NCBI RefSeq assembly: GCF_026745355.1
Contig: NC_079205.1
Span: 39,777,056 to 39,841,055 of the forward strand
DNA: 64,000 nucleotides
From: Beta vulgaris subsp. vulgaris
Taxonomy: Eukaryota; Streptophyta; Magnoliopsida; Caryophyllales; Amaranthaceae
Direction: 5' to 3'
A program made the position numbers and the translations under genes. The notes beneath the pieces were generated by a model. The model searched no databases, was not told the DNA's origin, and saw only the letters and a list, made by a program, of their open reading frames with translations. Below are positions 53,442-64,000 of this stretch, in pieces (position 1 is the stretch's first letter; each line of letters starts with the position of its first letter).

Positions 53442-54350
53442 GCTGTTTCTTTTTTCTAAACTAAAGCTCTATATATTCCTCCCCTTTGTACACATGTACA
53501 GTTCTCAAAAGATTTGATCAATCCCAAAATGCAACCAAGTAGAATCCTTCCAAATTTCTGCAAATAAATCAAAATTAGGCAAACAATACATACCATTAAT
53601 ATCATACAATCATAATTAGTGATATATCCAAATGAGTTTCATTCCCGAAAAAAAACTTGAAAATAAATTAATTAAATTTTAAAAAAAAAATCATTAAATT
53701 TTCAAATGAGATTGACCATACTTAACTGCAGGACTACGGTCCATAATTATATCCTTTTAAAGTAAAAACTTAAATAATTATACTTAATTTATAGCTAAAC
53801 TCATTTTATAATACAACTTACAAAGATTATTTCTATTTCAGGATGATTTGTCTTTGTCCCACCGCACAAGTTTTTAAACTTCCAAAAGATAATAAAAACA
53901 CACCCTCATAACACCCTTAAACCCAGCATAAGAAAATGGATTAAAATTAGATGGTTAGTTATAAAGTTGTTAGTCTATTGTTTTTTTTTGTATATTCTCT
54001 ATGAATATAAGAATAAATATAAATGTTTTTTTTTTTCTCCTTTCTCTCCTATCAATGGATTTTCTTCTCCAAACTTACGATTTCTAATAATAAGGATAAA
54101 GGATATCCATTTGAAAAAAGCAACATTATCAAATTAAACGCACTAATTTAAAAGAATATATATACGAGAGCTCAACGTACCTGTCTCAAATGGAAATTAG
54201 AAAAATCGGGCAGAATTTTGCAAACTAAGCTACTCCAAAAAGAGTTCCCTTTCTATAAAATTCGAAATTCTTGCTATAATATTGGCCCTTGTTCTTGATT
54301 TTGACCCACCCAGCAAAAAATTTCTTGCTGGTTTTGTACCCTCTTTTTAA
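53442..54350 (-). promoter_or_regulatory. PSY: PSY 5' UTR with leader intron and TATA-like box
   Basis: The 5' UTR probably consists of 53442-53557 and an upstream exon starting near 54350 and ending at 54181, joined across an intron with donor GTACGT (at 54180) and acceptor TTATTTGCAG (53558). A TATATAA box (minus) lies at 54380-54386, about 30 bp from the inferred start. A leader intron is common in plant PSY genes, where leader splicing can tune translation. Transcript ends are inferred from sequence only. Confidence 0.55.
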
Positions 54351-54386
54351 GTGCCCTTTTTGTAAAGTGGAATTTTCGATTATATA

Positions 54387-54878
54387 GTGAACTGTGAATG
54401 TGAAGGTTTATTTCTGGAATTGTCAACTTGGCACTGGAGAAGGAAATTTGTGAACAGAGTGATTAACCTCTATTATCTCTCCACCACATCTTAATGTCAG
54501 TCGAGGCAGCATCTTTTTATTTGCTTTTGTTTTGTCTAGAGTCTGGACCCCAAAATCTGCGGTCAATTGCGCTTGCACCTTGTCCGCTCATCCGGTTTGG
54601 TTTTTGATAGACTAGTAAGATGCTTTAAAAGCTAAAGCACTCGTGGAACGGATTAGAGTCCATTGAGGTGGCAAATAGGGAGTTCGGTTAAAATCAAGTT
54701 GGGATTATTTTTAGGTGATGAACTAGATGGATCGGTTTTATGTTGGCGAGGGTTAATTGGTATTCTGTTAGATGATTAATTTCAGAGGAGTTTGGGTTTA
54801 AATGTTGTACTCGTAATCCACAATAGGGGTAATTATGTAAAAGATATAATCTAGTGAGTTAAAATTGATCCTATCAAA
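54387..54878. other. Upstream flank of PSY
   Basis: No gene. This holds the presumed PSY promoter proximal region; no palindromic transposon ends were noticed before the LTR-like repeat at 54879. Confidence 0.4.
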
Positions 54879-55085
54879 TGTAACACCTTTACGTGTGTCG
54901 GAGCCTACTAGTATATATCGTTCTCTTTAAGCCTAACCCGCAAGGTTTTGCTCTAGTGCAGAACCGAAGTCCTACCCAAAAGGCTTATATTAAGTTGAGG
55001 TGTCCACCTCTTAATAAATCAGGTTTCTTTCTCCTCAACTTTCGATGTCGGATAGCCAAGTCTTAGGCACCTTCTCCCCTTTTTC
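54879..55085 (+). repeat. LTR-like repeat, inverted partner of 59790-60009
   Basis: Starts TGTAACACCTTTACGTGTGT, then GGAGCCTACTAGTATATATC, CCTAACCCGCAAGGTTTTGC, TACCCAAAAGGCTTATATT, AGGTGTCCACCTCTTAATAA, TCCTCAACTTTCGATGTCGG and ATAGCCAAGTCTTAGGCACC. The same order occurs on the minus strand from 60009. TGT...terminus and the plant-wide phrase 'cccaaaaggc...tgtgggat' suggest an LTR or TRIM LTR. The family cannot be named from memory with confidence. Confidence 0.7.
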
Positions 55086-55382
55086 ACTCATAATTACAAA
55101 ACTTAATTAAAGAAACATAATAATAACAAAATTAGATTAATAAATTAATTTAAAGAAGAAAAGAAAGAGAATGACCACCAGACGACCACCACACAACACC
55201 ACACGACCGGCGAGTCACACTTCGCTCGACCCACATTCACACAGCACCGCGCGCAGGCCTTGCACACAACAACTTGACTCGGCAGCGATAATGACTCGCA
55301 CACCACACTTCGCGTTGCACATCCTCGCACACACCCTCGAGTCACTCGCACCAACCACCCGCACACACCGGCACACAACACT

Positions 55383-57403
55383 TGTCAAAGGGCCAACTAA
55401 ACCAAAAGCTTAAGCTAATGGTTGAGACCCCATGAATAGATTTATACTCTATCACGCCCCTCACGCAAGAGCCCTTTGGGCTTGAAGTTTGAATGCAGCA
55501 CAGGTCTTCCTCATACCTAGTGCTAAATGTTCCACTGAAAAAGGAGGGGTGGATGAGATTCGAACCTGTGACCTTTCTGTCACGCTGGCTCTTGATACCA
55601 TGTCAAATGTTTCGAATTTGGGAAACGGCTTGTAGAACAACTAAATTTCTTGTTATTGAATGATATGGGTAAAACCCTATTTATATAGTACAATGACCTT
55701 GGACAATAAGCTAACCCTAGAATCCTAATAAAGATTCTTACCTAATATCATAAGAAAACTATATTCGTTTCCTTATAAGTCTAGGACTCTAATATAATAT
55801 AATTACCATAACTCTAATACTCCCCCTTAATCGCAGGGTAGTAAGACGAACACTACGATTGAAAAAAATATATATATACAAGAATTATTAGGAGACCAAT
55901 AAGACGTGAATCAATCAACTTCATCAATAACCAGACAACCAATAAACACCATTTTGGATTAGGGACAACCAAGAAATACCCTTTTTGGATTATGGACAAC
56001 CAATCAACCTTCATGATCCAATTCGTCACTTAGGTCATCAACGATGCACAACCGCAGACAGCAACAATAGTATGCACGAGTAGAACATATTAAGAAACGA
56101 AGAATAGACCGACAGCACACGTGCACTCGTACAAACGGGAGTACACACGAGTACCCGCAGAACCAAATAGGAGAGAAAAAAAACGTGCCTTTGAAAAAAA
56201 TTGAAAACAAACCAGGAGAATAACGACCAGCACAGACGCGCGAAATAAACCAACCAGAGAACATAAGGTCTGAAGAAGGTGAGCGAATAAGACAAAGTAA
56301 TGGCAAAGTCAACCGACAACAGCAGTGGATAAACAACAGTAGCTGTAGACAAACAACAGTTAACAACAGAAGGGAGCAGACTGGCACACTGTCAAAGCAG
56401 AAGACAGCAGGTAATAATAATAGAGAGCGTGACAGGTGCGCAAAGCAAACCCAGCCGGAAAACACAACCAACACCTATACGAAAAAAATTAATGAAGACA
56501 AACCACACGACAGGTAAATCGGTGATCAAGAAGACATAAAAAAAATCTCACATCCGCAGAGCAAACCCAGCGAGAGAATACAAAACGCACTCGCACCAAC
56601 ACGATGCAGAATAGCACCAACACAATAGCTTGGATGGGCCACCATAACCCATCACAATAACGATGCGTAACCACACCAACCCAACGAGGGACCCAACTAC
56701 GGTTTTGTAGAAACGATGTACAACCGCATCAACCGAACAAGATCATGTCTTGGTCACACACCTCCAATATACCACAAGCAAGATCAAGAAGACATGAAAA
56801 AAATAGTTATCGCACAAAGTAGATGCGTAAAACAACAACCAGAACACAGTAGCAGGCAAGAAACCCAGCGACGCACTTTCACGAAGACAACCAGTAGAGA
56901 ACAACATCAGAAAATGGATCACACCCGCAGGCCGAAGAGAAAGCAAACCTAGTGAGGCGATTTCATGAAGACAAAACAAAAAACATAATTTATTGGAGAA
57001 AGACAAAACACTCACACGTGAGAAAGTCGATCACACACACACACAGTAAAGCAACAAAGACACCACGACGGCGGCAAAAAAAATCTCAACTTTGACGGAA
57101 ATAATTTGGCCGGTGGGTTTAAATCTCAAACCCACCGGCAAGAGAACGAGTTTTTACCCAAGATTTTAACTTGCTCTTGATACCATGTTAAGGTTTAGAA
57201 TTTGGGAAACGGCTTGCAGAACAACTAAATTTCTTGTTATTGAATGATATGGGTACAACCCTATTTATATAGTACAATGACCTTGGACAATAAGCTAACC
57301 CTAGAATCCTAATAAAGATACTTACCTAATATCATAAGGAAACTATACTCGTTTCCTTATAAGTCAAGGATTCTAATATAATATACTTACCATAACTCTA
57401 ATA
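55383..57403 (-). mobile_element. Composite TRIM-like LTR element, TSD ACACT
   Basis: The 5-bp duplications ACACT (55378-55382 and 57404-57408) bound 2021 bp. On the minus strand: LTR 57403-57188 (TATTAGAGTTATGG ... CCTTAACA), PBS TGGTATCAAGAGC, a non-coding interior, PPT AAGGGGGAG, then a second LTR 55829-55604 (TATTAGAGTTATGG ... ATTTGACA). This is followed by another PBS TGGTATCAAGAGCC, a short leader with GGTCACAGGTTCGAATC, PPT GAGGGGCG and a 72-bp terminal repeat 55454-55383 (TGATAGAGTATAAATC ... CTTTGACA). The first and last ends differ, so the inserted DNA is a chimera of two TRIM families or a tandem recombinant. Confidence 0.72.
55830..57187 (-). other. Interior of the composite TRIM: non-coding with degenerate repeats
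   Basis: Four or so imperfect units share GCAAACCCAGCGAGAG/GAAACCCAGCGACGCACT and CGAAGACAACCAG-like phrases (about 56433, 56560, 56865 and 56943). Frames on both strands (56004-56474 minus, 56716-56952 plus and others) lack gag or pol motifs. It is a passenger that would need another element's proteins. Confidence 0.6.
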
Positions 57404-58029
57404 ACACTCGTGCTTCGCAACCCTAGCACACACAACCCCTCGCCTCGAACGTTCACAACCTCGCCCAACACTCAAACACGCACTCCTCGAGTCCCGCACT
57501 TGCTTCGCACACACACACTATAGAACCCTTGAGTCTCGCACGACAGTCGCTCGACTCGCTCTGATGCTCGCACACACAGTCGCTCAACTTGCCTCGACCG
57601 CATCGACCCACACACGCAGTCTCACATAACACTTGAAGGTTGACGAAAGTTCAGGGGAGTGAAGAAGAAATAGTGCGAAGGAGGAGGAAGAAGAATGGTG
57701 AGAGAGTGACGAGAAAAATCTTTGAGGGAGAATGAGAGAAAACAATTGATTGTAAGCTTAGGTTTTTTTTCTCTCCTATTTATAACATGAGTAACCTAGG
57801 TTTAATAGGATTTGTTTCCAAAAACAATTTCTTATATTATTTATTTGGAAAATAAAACAAAATCGAATTAAAATATAATTAGGTAGAAAAGTAGGTTTTA
57901 TATTTAAATTATAACTGTAGGTTTATCCAAACTATATTTTTCTGTAAATAATATTAAAATACTTTCACTTTATTTTTTTATTTTCTTATTTTATAAAAGA
58001 ATAACTCCCAAAAAACATGGAGTATTACA

Positions 58030-59745
58030 GGCTTCCAAGTTCCCCCCTTAAAGGAAGTTTCGTCCCGAAACTTTGGGGTAGTCAGTTTTAACGATGATCT
58101 TTTGCACTTCTAAGTCCCAATGTTTAACAAGCATTTTCTAATTTTCGCAAGTCACATAAGCAATAAATACGCATAAATAACAACTTAACATACTTTAGCA
58201 AACTTTAGGGTGGAAGCGCAAAATTCTATCGCATTCTTCCCCCCTTAAAAGAAAAGTTACATCCCCGTAACTCACCTACCTTTTGAAAAAGCTCAGGGTA
58301 CTTGAGACGCATGGCATCTTTTTGTTTCTCATGTGGCTTCGTCAGTTTTCTTATTTTCTCTACAACACCTTCACAATTTTGACGTCCTTATTTCTCGTAC
58401 TACGCACCTTGTGGTCTAGGATCTTGATGGGTTTCTCCTCATCGGACAAGGTTTTATTTAACTCGACGATTTCGGGTTCTAGGACATGCGACTTGTCAGG
58501 TATGTATTTCCGGAGCTAGGATATGTGAAATACGTTGTGGACCCTTTCAAACTCATTGGGAAATTCTAAGCGATAAGCCACTTTGCCTACTCATGCCAAA
58601 ATCTAATATGGTCCCATGAACTTAGGGCTTAGTTTCCCTTTCTTCCCAAATCGCATCATTCCTTTCACTGGGGACATCTCAAGCAACACTTTTTCACCAA
58701 CTTCATAATTCTCTTCCCTTTGCTTTTGATCCGCATAGGATTTTTGCCTGTCCTGTGCAGCCCTAATCTTCTCTTGAATGACTCGGACTTGATCAACAGT
58801 CTCTCGAATAATTTCAGGACTTAACACCATAGTGTCACTAATGTCGTTCCAACACAAGGAACTACGACACTTTCTCCTATACAGTGCTTCGAATGGAGCC
58901 ATTTTAATACTAACATGATAACTGTTGTATGAGAACTTTATGAGGTTCAAATGGTCTTCCCATGATCCTTGGTATTCAAAGGCACAAGCTCTTAACATGT
59001 CTTCCAAGGTCTGAATCGTTCTTTCTATCTGACCGTCTGTAGCTGGGTGAAAGGTTATACTCATCAATAGCTCACTACCAAATGCTTCTTGGATCTTTTT
59101 CCAGAAATTCAAAAGGAATCGCAAATCCCTATCAGATACTATACTCGTGAGTACTCCATGCAATCGAATGACATGTTTAACATATGCTTTGGCTAGGGCT
59201 TCCATACTCCACGTGTCTTTCATTAGTATGAACCTTGCAGTCTTGGTCATTATCACCCATATTATATTATTGCCTCCCCGACTCCTAGGTAAGGCTACGA
59301 CGAAGTCCATGGATATCAAATCCCACTTTCATGTTGGAATGTCTAGAGGTTGGATTTTTCTTTCATGTCTCTTGTGTTCACTTTTAACCTTCTGACACGT
59401 CAAACATTTGAAAACAAACTCGGCTAATACCCTCTTCATTCCAGACCATTAAACATTATTTTGAGGTCCATATATAACTTCTCTCTCCTGAGTGGATGGA
59501 ATAGTTCGTGTTATGACCTTCACTCATTATCTTTTTCTTCAACTCCTCACATTTTTGCGGTACACACCACCGACCCTTGTAGCATATACTCCCATCTTCA
59601 TAGATGTCAAACCCTTCTGCCTTTCCCTCCTTAAGTTTCACTTTGACTCACTCAAGTTTCACATCCCCAGGATAACCCTCTCTTATTTCATCTAGGAAGT
59701 TGGGCTGGATAGTTAGGGCACTCAATTGTCTAACCCAGATGTTAT
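58030..59745 (-). pseudogene. Ty3/gypsy chromovirus (Tekay/Del type) pol: integrase and C-terminus
   Basis: The minus strand from 59745 gives a segment before integrase (GFDIYEDGSICYKGRWCVPQ), the HHCC zinc region (HNTNYSIHSG, CLTCQKVK) and the catalytic core. The core has Asp in ISMDFVVALPRSRGG, Asp in SIVSDRDLRFL and Glu in DGQIERTIQTLEDM. Then come APFEALYRRKCRS, VGEKVLLEMSPVKGMMRFGK, VHNVFHISQLRKY and a chromodomain-like tail ending KYPELF near 58270. Stops and frameshifts occur at about 59455, 59320 and 58600. It ends in a PPT and the LTR at 58029. The 5' part (gag to RNase H) is missing beyond 59745. Confidence 0.9.
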
Positions 59746-60009
59746 CAGAGCCAGGGCCCATTTCGATGTCCTATTGTGCCTACGGGAACGTAGACTCCTT
59801 AAAGGAGTAGAGAAGGTGCCTAAGATCTTGGCTATCCCACATCAAAAGTTGAGGAGAACGAAACCTTTTTTTATTTAGAGGTGGACACCTTAACCTAGTA
59901 GAGACCTTTTGGGTAGAACTTAGGTTCAGCTCCAAAGCAAAACCTTGCGGGTTAGGCCCAAAGAGGACAATATCTACTAGCAGGCTCCTACACACTTAGG
60001 GGTGTTACA
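59746..60009 (-). repeat. LTR-like repeat with tRNA-Met-type PBS, partner of 54879-55085
   Basis: On the minus strand it starts TGTAACACCCCTAAGTGTG and repeats the block order of 54879-55085 in inverse orientation, ending after GGTGCCTAAG/CACCTTCTCTACTCC. On the plus strand 59742-59755 reads GATGTTATCAGAGCC, close to the initiator tRNA-Met PBS (TGGTATCAGAGC). It joins Tekay pol directly, so this is a chimeric junction. The 71-codon minus frame here is incidental. Confidence 0.6.
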
Positions 60010-60607
60010 TTTAATACTAATGACTTGTTTAATTTTCTAGTATATATTAATTGACGATAAACTAGAATATGACTCAATGAGAATAAATTCAAAATGATTA
60101 GTATTCCAATCGTATAGCTTATCGTCAAATTATAATAAATTAGATAAACTAAACCTACATTCTCTTAACAAGCCTATAACATAATTTTTTTTAAAAAAAC
60201 CCATACCTACATTCTCTTAACAAGCTTAATACATCTTAATCTAACCGAACACTATCCTCATAATCTCGCAACAACCTAGTCGTCCCTTTTTTTGTTTCCC
60301 TTTGAATCTCGTAGTACAATAGACTATTTTAAGAATCATCCCAATAGTCTTACAAAATGGATTAAGCTAGTCACTAAATGGATTAAATAATGTGAAAACT
60401 GAATGGATAAAACTGGTCACCGAATTGATTAAACTAGACACTATATTTATAAAGGTGGTTCGTTCTCTTCTAATTTTGGATTTAAACTGTTACTTAATTT
60501 TAAATTAAAAGTAGGCGTTCGCTTACAAGATCAACCCCAATTTGTTTCAACTATGCTACTCCTACATTATTATTTATTCCACACTAACCACTTTCGATAT
60601 AAATATA
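60010..60607. repeat. MITE-like block with TTAGTGAC units (inverse of 62060-62330)
   Basis: 60290-60540 resembles 62062-62340 in inverse orientation. It shares ATTTTAAATTAAAAGTAGGC, TCTTACAAAATGGATTAAGC, CACTAAATGGATTAAA-type units and GTTCTCTTCTAATTTTGGAT. Probably one MITE family with internal 20-bp tandem units. No coding. Confidence 0.5.
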
Positions 60608-60635
60608 CTAGAATTTTTTGCACGCGATGCGTGCT
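60608..60635 (-). mobile_element. Helitron 3' terminus
   Basis: The minus strand reads GCACGC-ATC-GCGTGC, a 6-bp stem hairpin, then AAAAAATTCTAG followed by T: a textbook Helitron 3' end (hairpin about 12 bases before CTRR, T after the insertion). The body should extend to the right, but I could not place its TC 5' end, so the element may be truncated. Confidence 0.65.
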
Positions 60636-61200
60636 TGAATTTTTTCGAAACAGAAACTCGATTTTCTTCGGCATAAGAGTCAAAATTTGAACATTAGACA
60701 TACAAAGTATAATTGTTTTTAGTTGTAAAATTTGATTGGTTTAGTTTCTATCACTTAAGTCTCTCACCATTCTTTTTGTTTTTTTTTTTTTTTACTTTTC
60801 AAAGTTAAATTCTATGAACAAAATAGAAATTTTATTGAATTTATTTATGATTTCTAATATTATAATTTTTTAGTTGATTTTTGAATTAAGTACAATACTT
60901 CATAAATTGTAAAGAAAGTGGACACTTTGATTTCAAGTCAATTTTTTCATAGGTTGTAGTTTGTAAGTGAATTTTTAAGTTTTTATAAAGTTTCCTCATT
61001 TTAGTGATTAATGATTTTAGTTGACTTGTGAGTGATTGTTATAATTATATTTTTGGTATTGTTGTTTGAAGCCCCCTTTGATTTGTAAGTGAATTTGTAA
61101 TTTATAATGGGAAGGGGGGCAAAATATATTAAAGGCATTCCTAACAAGGAACGGTGTCACGTGACGCTCTCCTAAGGAGAATTTTAGTTCATGTAATCCA
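60636..61200. other. AT-rich DNA, probably Helitron interior, no gene
   Basis: TTTGTAAGTGAATTTTTAAG/TTTGTAAGTGAATTTGTAAT is repeated at about 60960 and 61083. No open frame of note. Confidence 0.35.
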
Positions 61201-61204
61201 TGTA

Positions 61205-61335
61205 CAATAAAAAAAAAATTAGAAATTACATAGTGTAGGTTTCAATCCCGTGACCTCAAATTCACATACAAAAGTTTTAACCATCAAACTAAGCTGTATT
61301 TAGTGTTATCATTTTAAAGTGCAATATTTTTTTTT
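61205..61335 (-). repeat. tRNA-derived SINE-like sequence
   Basis: On the minus strand: AGCTTAGTTTGATGGTTAAA (A-box-like TTAGTTTGATGG) then GAGGTCACGGGATTGAAACC (B-box-like GGATTGAAACC), about 40 bp apart. An A/T-rich tail with TTGTACATGGATTACATG follows. Box spacing and the GGTCACGGG phrase are typical of plant tRNA-derived SINEs. Diverged; target duplication not found. Confidence 0.55.
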
Positions 61336-62061
61336 TTGGGAAATTCAAAATTGTTATTGATAACCAAAAAAAGGTTTACAAACACCAATACATCAACTAC
61401 AGCATCATGATTAGGATATTACAGCTTTAGAACCAATCTTTTCCCACCTTCTAGGAAGGGTTGAGAAGATTAACCTATCATGAACTTATCCTAAACATAT
61501 GAACTATAACTACAAAACCCAACAATTATCTATACAACAGATTTTTCATGCTGTCATTCACTCTTGCAGCAACATTAAACACTATATCATTAATAAGCTC
61601 ATCTGGAGACTTGTATTTGCCTTCAAAAAATTTAAAGTACAATATTGATAAATAGAAGTTTTCCTTACTTGAAGTATAACCCGAACCTAAAAACTAATTG
61701 AATATTAAAAAATGGTATACGAGTAGGGTACACATTTTATAGAAAGACATTTTTTCAGTACCACCCCCTTCTAGTTACATTCCGAGTATAGACCACATGT
61801 TGTGCGGGCCCCAGCCATTTGCTCTTTTTGCATTAGATGGACCCAAACCCACCACGAGGGCCATAGTTTTAAAGTAATTACAAAAACAAATGCATCACCA
61901 CTTTTTCTCCAAAATTCCAATTACAATTCTTCCTCATTTAAATTTTGCTACGTCGACAATGCAACACGACCTCTGGGCCCACTCCAAGATGATCGTGGCA
62001 CTTGCATTACTCCCCCCCTTTCCCCTAATTCAAGTGATGACCCATTACCTATAGGCCATAC
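61336..62061. other. Intergenic DNA, no gene supported
   Basis: The 98-codon + frame 61802-62098 and other small frames have no domain. No clear repeat boundary was seen apart from the MITE-like block that begins at about 62062. Confidence 0.4.
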
Positions 62062-62510
62062 AGTTGGTCTTGTAAGAGACCGTCTACTTTTAATTTAAAA
62101 GTAGGCGCGGTCCAAGCCCAATATTAAGAAGAGAATAGATCATATTTCTTAATATAGTGACTACTTTAATCTATTTAGTGACCATTTTAATCTATTTAGT
62201 GACCAGTTTAATCTATTCAATAATAACATTCTTTAATTCATTTAGTGACTGATTTAATCCATTTAGTGACTAGCTTAATCCATTTTGTAAGACTGATGGA
62301 CTATTTTTAAAAATTGTTTGTTCTAATTCAAAATTAGAAGGGAAATAAAAGAAGGAGAAGAGAATGGACGACTAGGATGGTGCAAGATACCTAAAAATAG
62401 TGTTAGGTTAGAGAGAAATTGAATGGGCTTCTTAGGAGAACGTAGGTTTGCATTGTCTAATTTTATATTAAAATTAGACCGTCTATTATAATAATTTGTG
62501 TAGGCCATAA
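62062..62510. repeat. MITE-like element with TTTAGTGACY units
   Basis: Ends carry AGACCGTCTACTTTTAATTT (62078) and AAAATTAGACCGTCTATTAT (62470). The interior has at least six units of the type TTTAGTGACCAGTTTAATCT between 62150 and 62285. The unit block matches 60290-60540 inverted. Confidence 0.55.
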
Positions 62511-62863
62511 GCCATATCCATTCATCTTGCTCCACTTTTTTTAAAGGTTTAAATTTGATGATGATAACGTTATCTTGTCCTGATTTGATGACCCTTCCAC
62601 GTGGCTATCAATTAGCTTATGAGTTCAGATTCCACATATCTCTTTTGCTTTCTTTGCTCATCTATTCCTATTTGGGTAGATTTTGGAATGAAGAATATGC
62701 GTTTTTTATTACTATACCTTTTTTTTCCTATTCTTTTCCTCTTGGTGGGGTATAATATAAGTAGGATTAACATAATATGAAGTTGGACTTAAAAAAGCTA
62801 ATGCTCCAAAACCTGCCGACTTTCTGGTTAGATTTTAGATTTTGTGTTTGATTAACACTAATT

Positions 62864-64000
62864 TTAGGACCCGTGTATAATGTACGGATATTAATTGCTT
62901 TATAGCATAACTAATGAGCAATAAAAACAATCAAAATGATGCAAATAACGGAACATCATAAAATCATCATATATGAAGGGATCAAATCATTAATTATACG
63001 TATGATATTTTAACGCAATCTATATGTTTGAAAACACTTCCTTATAAACTACATTTGTTGTACTTGTACGCACTCCGTGTTCTTTGTCAAAAGGAAGAAT
63101 CTCCAAACCTTTTATGCTCGTAACTCTGGAAACAACAACATAAAATTGGCCGTGGTTAAAAACAGGTCTCGGGAGATACAAGCTTACATGAGACAAAGAT
63201 TTTCCTTGACTTTTATTTATAGTCATAGCAAAACAAACCATTAAAAGAAATTGACTTCTCTGAAATCTGATAGGAAACTTGGTGGAGTCCGACGACGTCA
63301 ATGTCATTCTTGGGATAAAAACTTTTGCACCCACATTACTTCCGGAAATAACAGTAGCTTCAATAACACGATTACCTAAATGATGGACGACTAACCTTGT
63401 GCCATTACATAATCCAGATGTTTGATCAATATTCCGTAGAAGCATAACCGGTGCACCAACCTTTACTCGTATGCTATGATTTGGGAAACCAGCGCATTTT
63501 ATTGTATTGAGGAATTCATTGGAGTATATTTCGTGGACTCCAAAGTTTCCTTCCTCTTTGCTTATAGCATCCGAACTCCAATAGACTTTCTCTTCTCCTA
63601 GAATAGTAGATAGAACATTATCATTTACTATCTCCACTATCTCATTTGTTGGGGCCAAAATAGCTCTTTCCTGAAAATATTTAGCTTCCCAAATATGCTC
63701 CAGTAGGTCTGGATACGTGCTTTCAACAATTGCTGAAATTGGATCGGCCCCAGGATCTATAAGGATATCTTTTGCAACCTCGATGACGGCTTCACCATCA
63801 TTAGGACCCCCATCATTTCCATCTCCTACGCTTAGTATCCACTTTGAGAATTCTCCCAATTCATCAACAGAAGGTTTCGAGGAACCTGATTGTAATCTCA
63901 TATTGCGAGTAAATCTTAGAACCTTACACGAATCTCATAAGTAAGACGAATTAACGGTGGCGAACACGATATCCTGCCCAGTATCCCTTTGGTACAACTG
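62864..64000 (-). mobile_element. Helitron fragment with 3' end and helicase remnant
   Basis: From the right edge the minus strand carries the end of a RepHel helicase (entry below). About 155 bp after its stop comes a possible 3' terminus: stem CCGT...ACGG (62871-62887) then GTCCTAA, a CTRR-type end, followed by A/T. The element extends beyond the window on its 5' side. The stem is weaker than at 35111 and 60608, so the exact end is tentative. Confidence 0.6.
63020..64000 (-). pseudogene. Helitron PIF1-like helicase, C-terminal part
   Basis: The frame 63901-63020 (293 codons) shows NMRLQSGSS upstream, EFSKWILSVGDGNDGG, YFQERAILAPTNEIVEIVND, VGAPVMLLRNIDQTSGLCNG, TRLVVHHLGNRVIEATVISG, FPIRFQRSQFLLMVCFAMTI and NKSQGKSLSHVSLYLPRPVF. 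It ends with GQFYVVVSRVTSIKGLEILP, the SF1 motifs V and VI of the PIF1/RepHel helicase that unwinds DNA for rolling-circle transposition. Reading upstream of the first Met, homologous residues (GQDIVFATVNSSYL) are interrupted by a stop (TGA) in place of Trp, so the copy is inactive. Host PIF1 is excluded by the Helitron-type spacing and lack of introns. Confidence 0.85.

Larger units (their letters stand above)
55086..58029 (-). repeat. Tekay-type 3' LTR (start at 58029), interrupted by a composite TRIM
   Basis: The LTR begins on the minus strand with TGTAATACTCCATGTTTTTT (58029), immediately after a polypurine tract AGGGGGGAACTTGGAAG. A TATA-like TATAAATAGGAGAG lies near 57785. The 57409-57660 and 55160-55382 parts share a distinctive CACTCGCACACA/CTCGAG-rich composition and once were contiguous. 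The TRIM at 55383-57403 lies between them with TSD ACACT. The distal limit is not resolved. The frames at 55145-55413 are low-complexity. Confidence 0.6.

Noticed and set aside
56004..56474. 156-codon Cys/Leu-rich minus frame in the TRIM interior
   Set aside because: It consists of degenerate repeats, with no Met-proximal context or known motif, and lies inside a non-coding LTR-element interior.
54879..60009. Naming the LTR-like pair as Cassandra (5S-bearing TRIM)
   Set aside because: I could not identify convincing 5S rRNA internal promoter boxes in the repeat, so the family name is withheld.
63020..63901. Host PIF1 DNA helicase gene
   Set aside because: The C-terminal wording is Helitron-type, it is preceded by a stop in homologous sequence, and a Helitron-like 3' end follows.

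Overview
This is AT-rich, repeat-dense nuclear DNA of a flowering plant, almost certainly a eudicot. It has GT-AG spliced genes, plant-type LTR and non-LTR retrotransposons, several MITE families, and a scrap of plastid DNA. The exact species cannot be read from the sequence. I see only two host genes in 64 kb, both on the minus strand. One is a CDC50/LEM3-type P4-ATPase beta subunit (ALIS family) at about 7.38-14.96 kb. The other is phytoene synthase (PSY) at about 50.67-54.35 kb. The PSY copy is recognisable over its whole length, but exon 3 lacks 4 nt within the codons of the first Asp-rich motif, which shifts the reading frame.

Layout. 1-1.08 kb: Ty3/gypsy RT/RNase H remnant (minus). 1.1-6.7 kb: AT-rich intergenic DNA with a TIR element and the first copy of a repeated retroposon-like unit (about 3.0-4.47 kb). 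6.74-7.35 kb: hAT-type fold-back MITE with an exact 8-bp target duplication, abutting the end of ALIS. 7.38-14.96 kb: ALIS, with introns that hold a Stowaway MITE, a MULE-type MITE, a poly(A) retroposon and local repeats. 15.6-16.3 kb: fold-back repeat. 16.69-16.90 kb: nuclear copy of the 3' end of plastid psaA. 16.98-29.93 kb: a three-layer nest. A LINE on the minus strand is split by an 8.1-kb Sirevirus-like Ty1/copia element, which itself carries a 1.5-kb non-autonomous CACTA element. 30.7-33.07 kb: half of a MULE-like unit joined to a CACTA-like element. 33.5-41.7 kb: MITE cluster, a short Helitron, the second copy of the retroposon-like unit, and a 5'-truncated LINE. 42.4-46.1 kb: LTR/PBS remnant, then a long degenerate tandem array of TTACTC-type units split by a TIR element. 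46.48-47.70 and 48.15-49.25 kb: two MULE-type elements, each with an exact 9-bp target duplication. 50.7-54.4 kb: PSY. 54.9-60.0 kb: Tekay-type chromovirus remnant invaded by a composite TRIM-like element, flanked by an inverted pair of LTR-like repeats. 60.6-64 kb: Helitron ends, a SINE-like unit and a broken Helitron helicase running off the right edge.

The two host genes are functionally unrelated: lipid flippase chaperone versus carotenoid entry enzyme. The rest is best read as a chronology of transposition, and many insertions can be ordered because exact target-site duplications survive. I found no evidence for a new multi-gene system. The most consequential observations are the PSY frameshift, the nested LINE/Sirevirus/CACTA locus, the MULE-type family with conserved ends, a composite TRIM with unlike ends but a perfect 5-bp duplication, and a two-copy retroposon family of unknown class.
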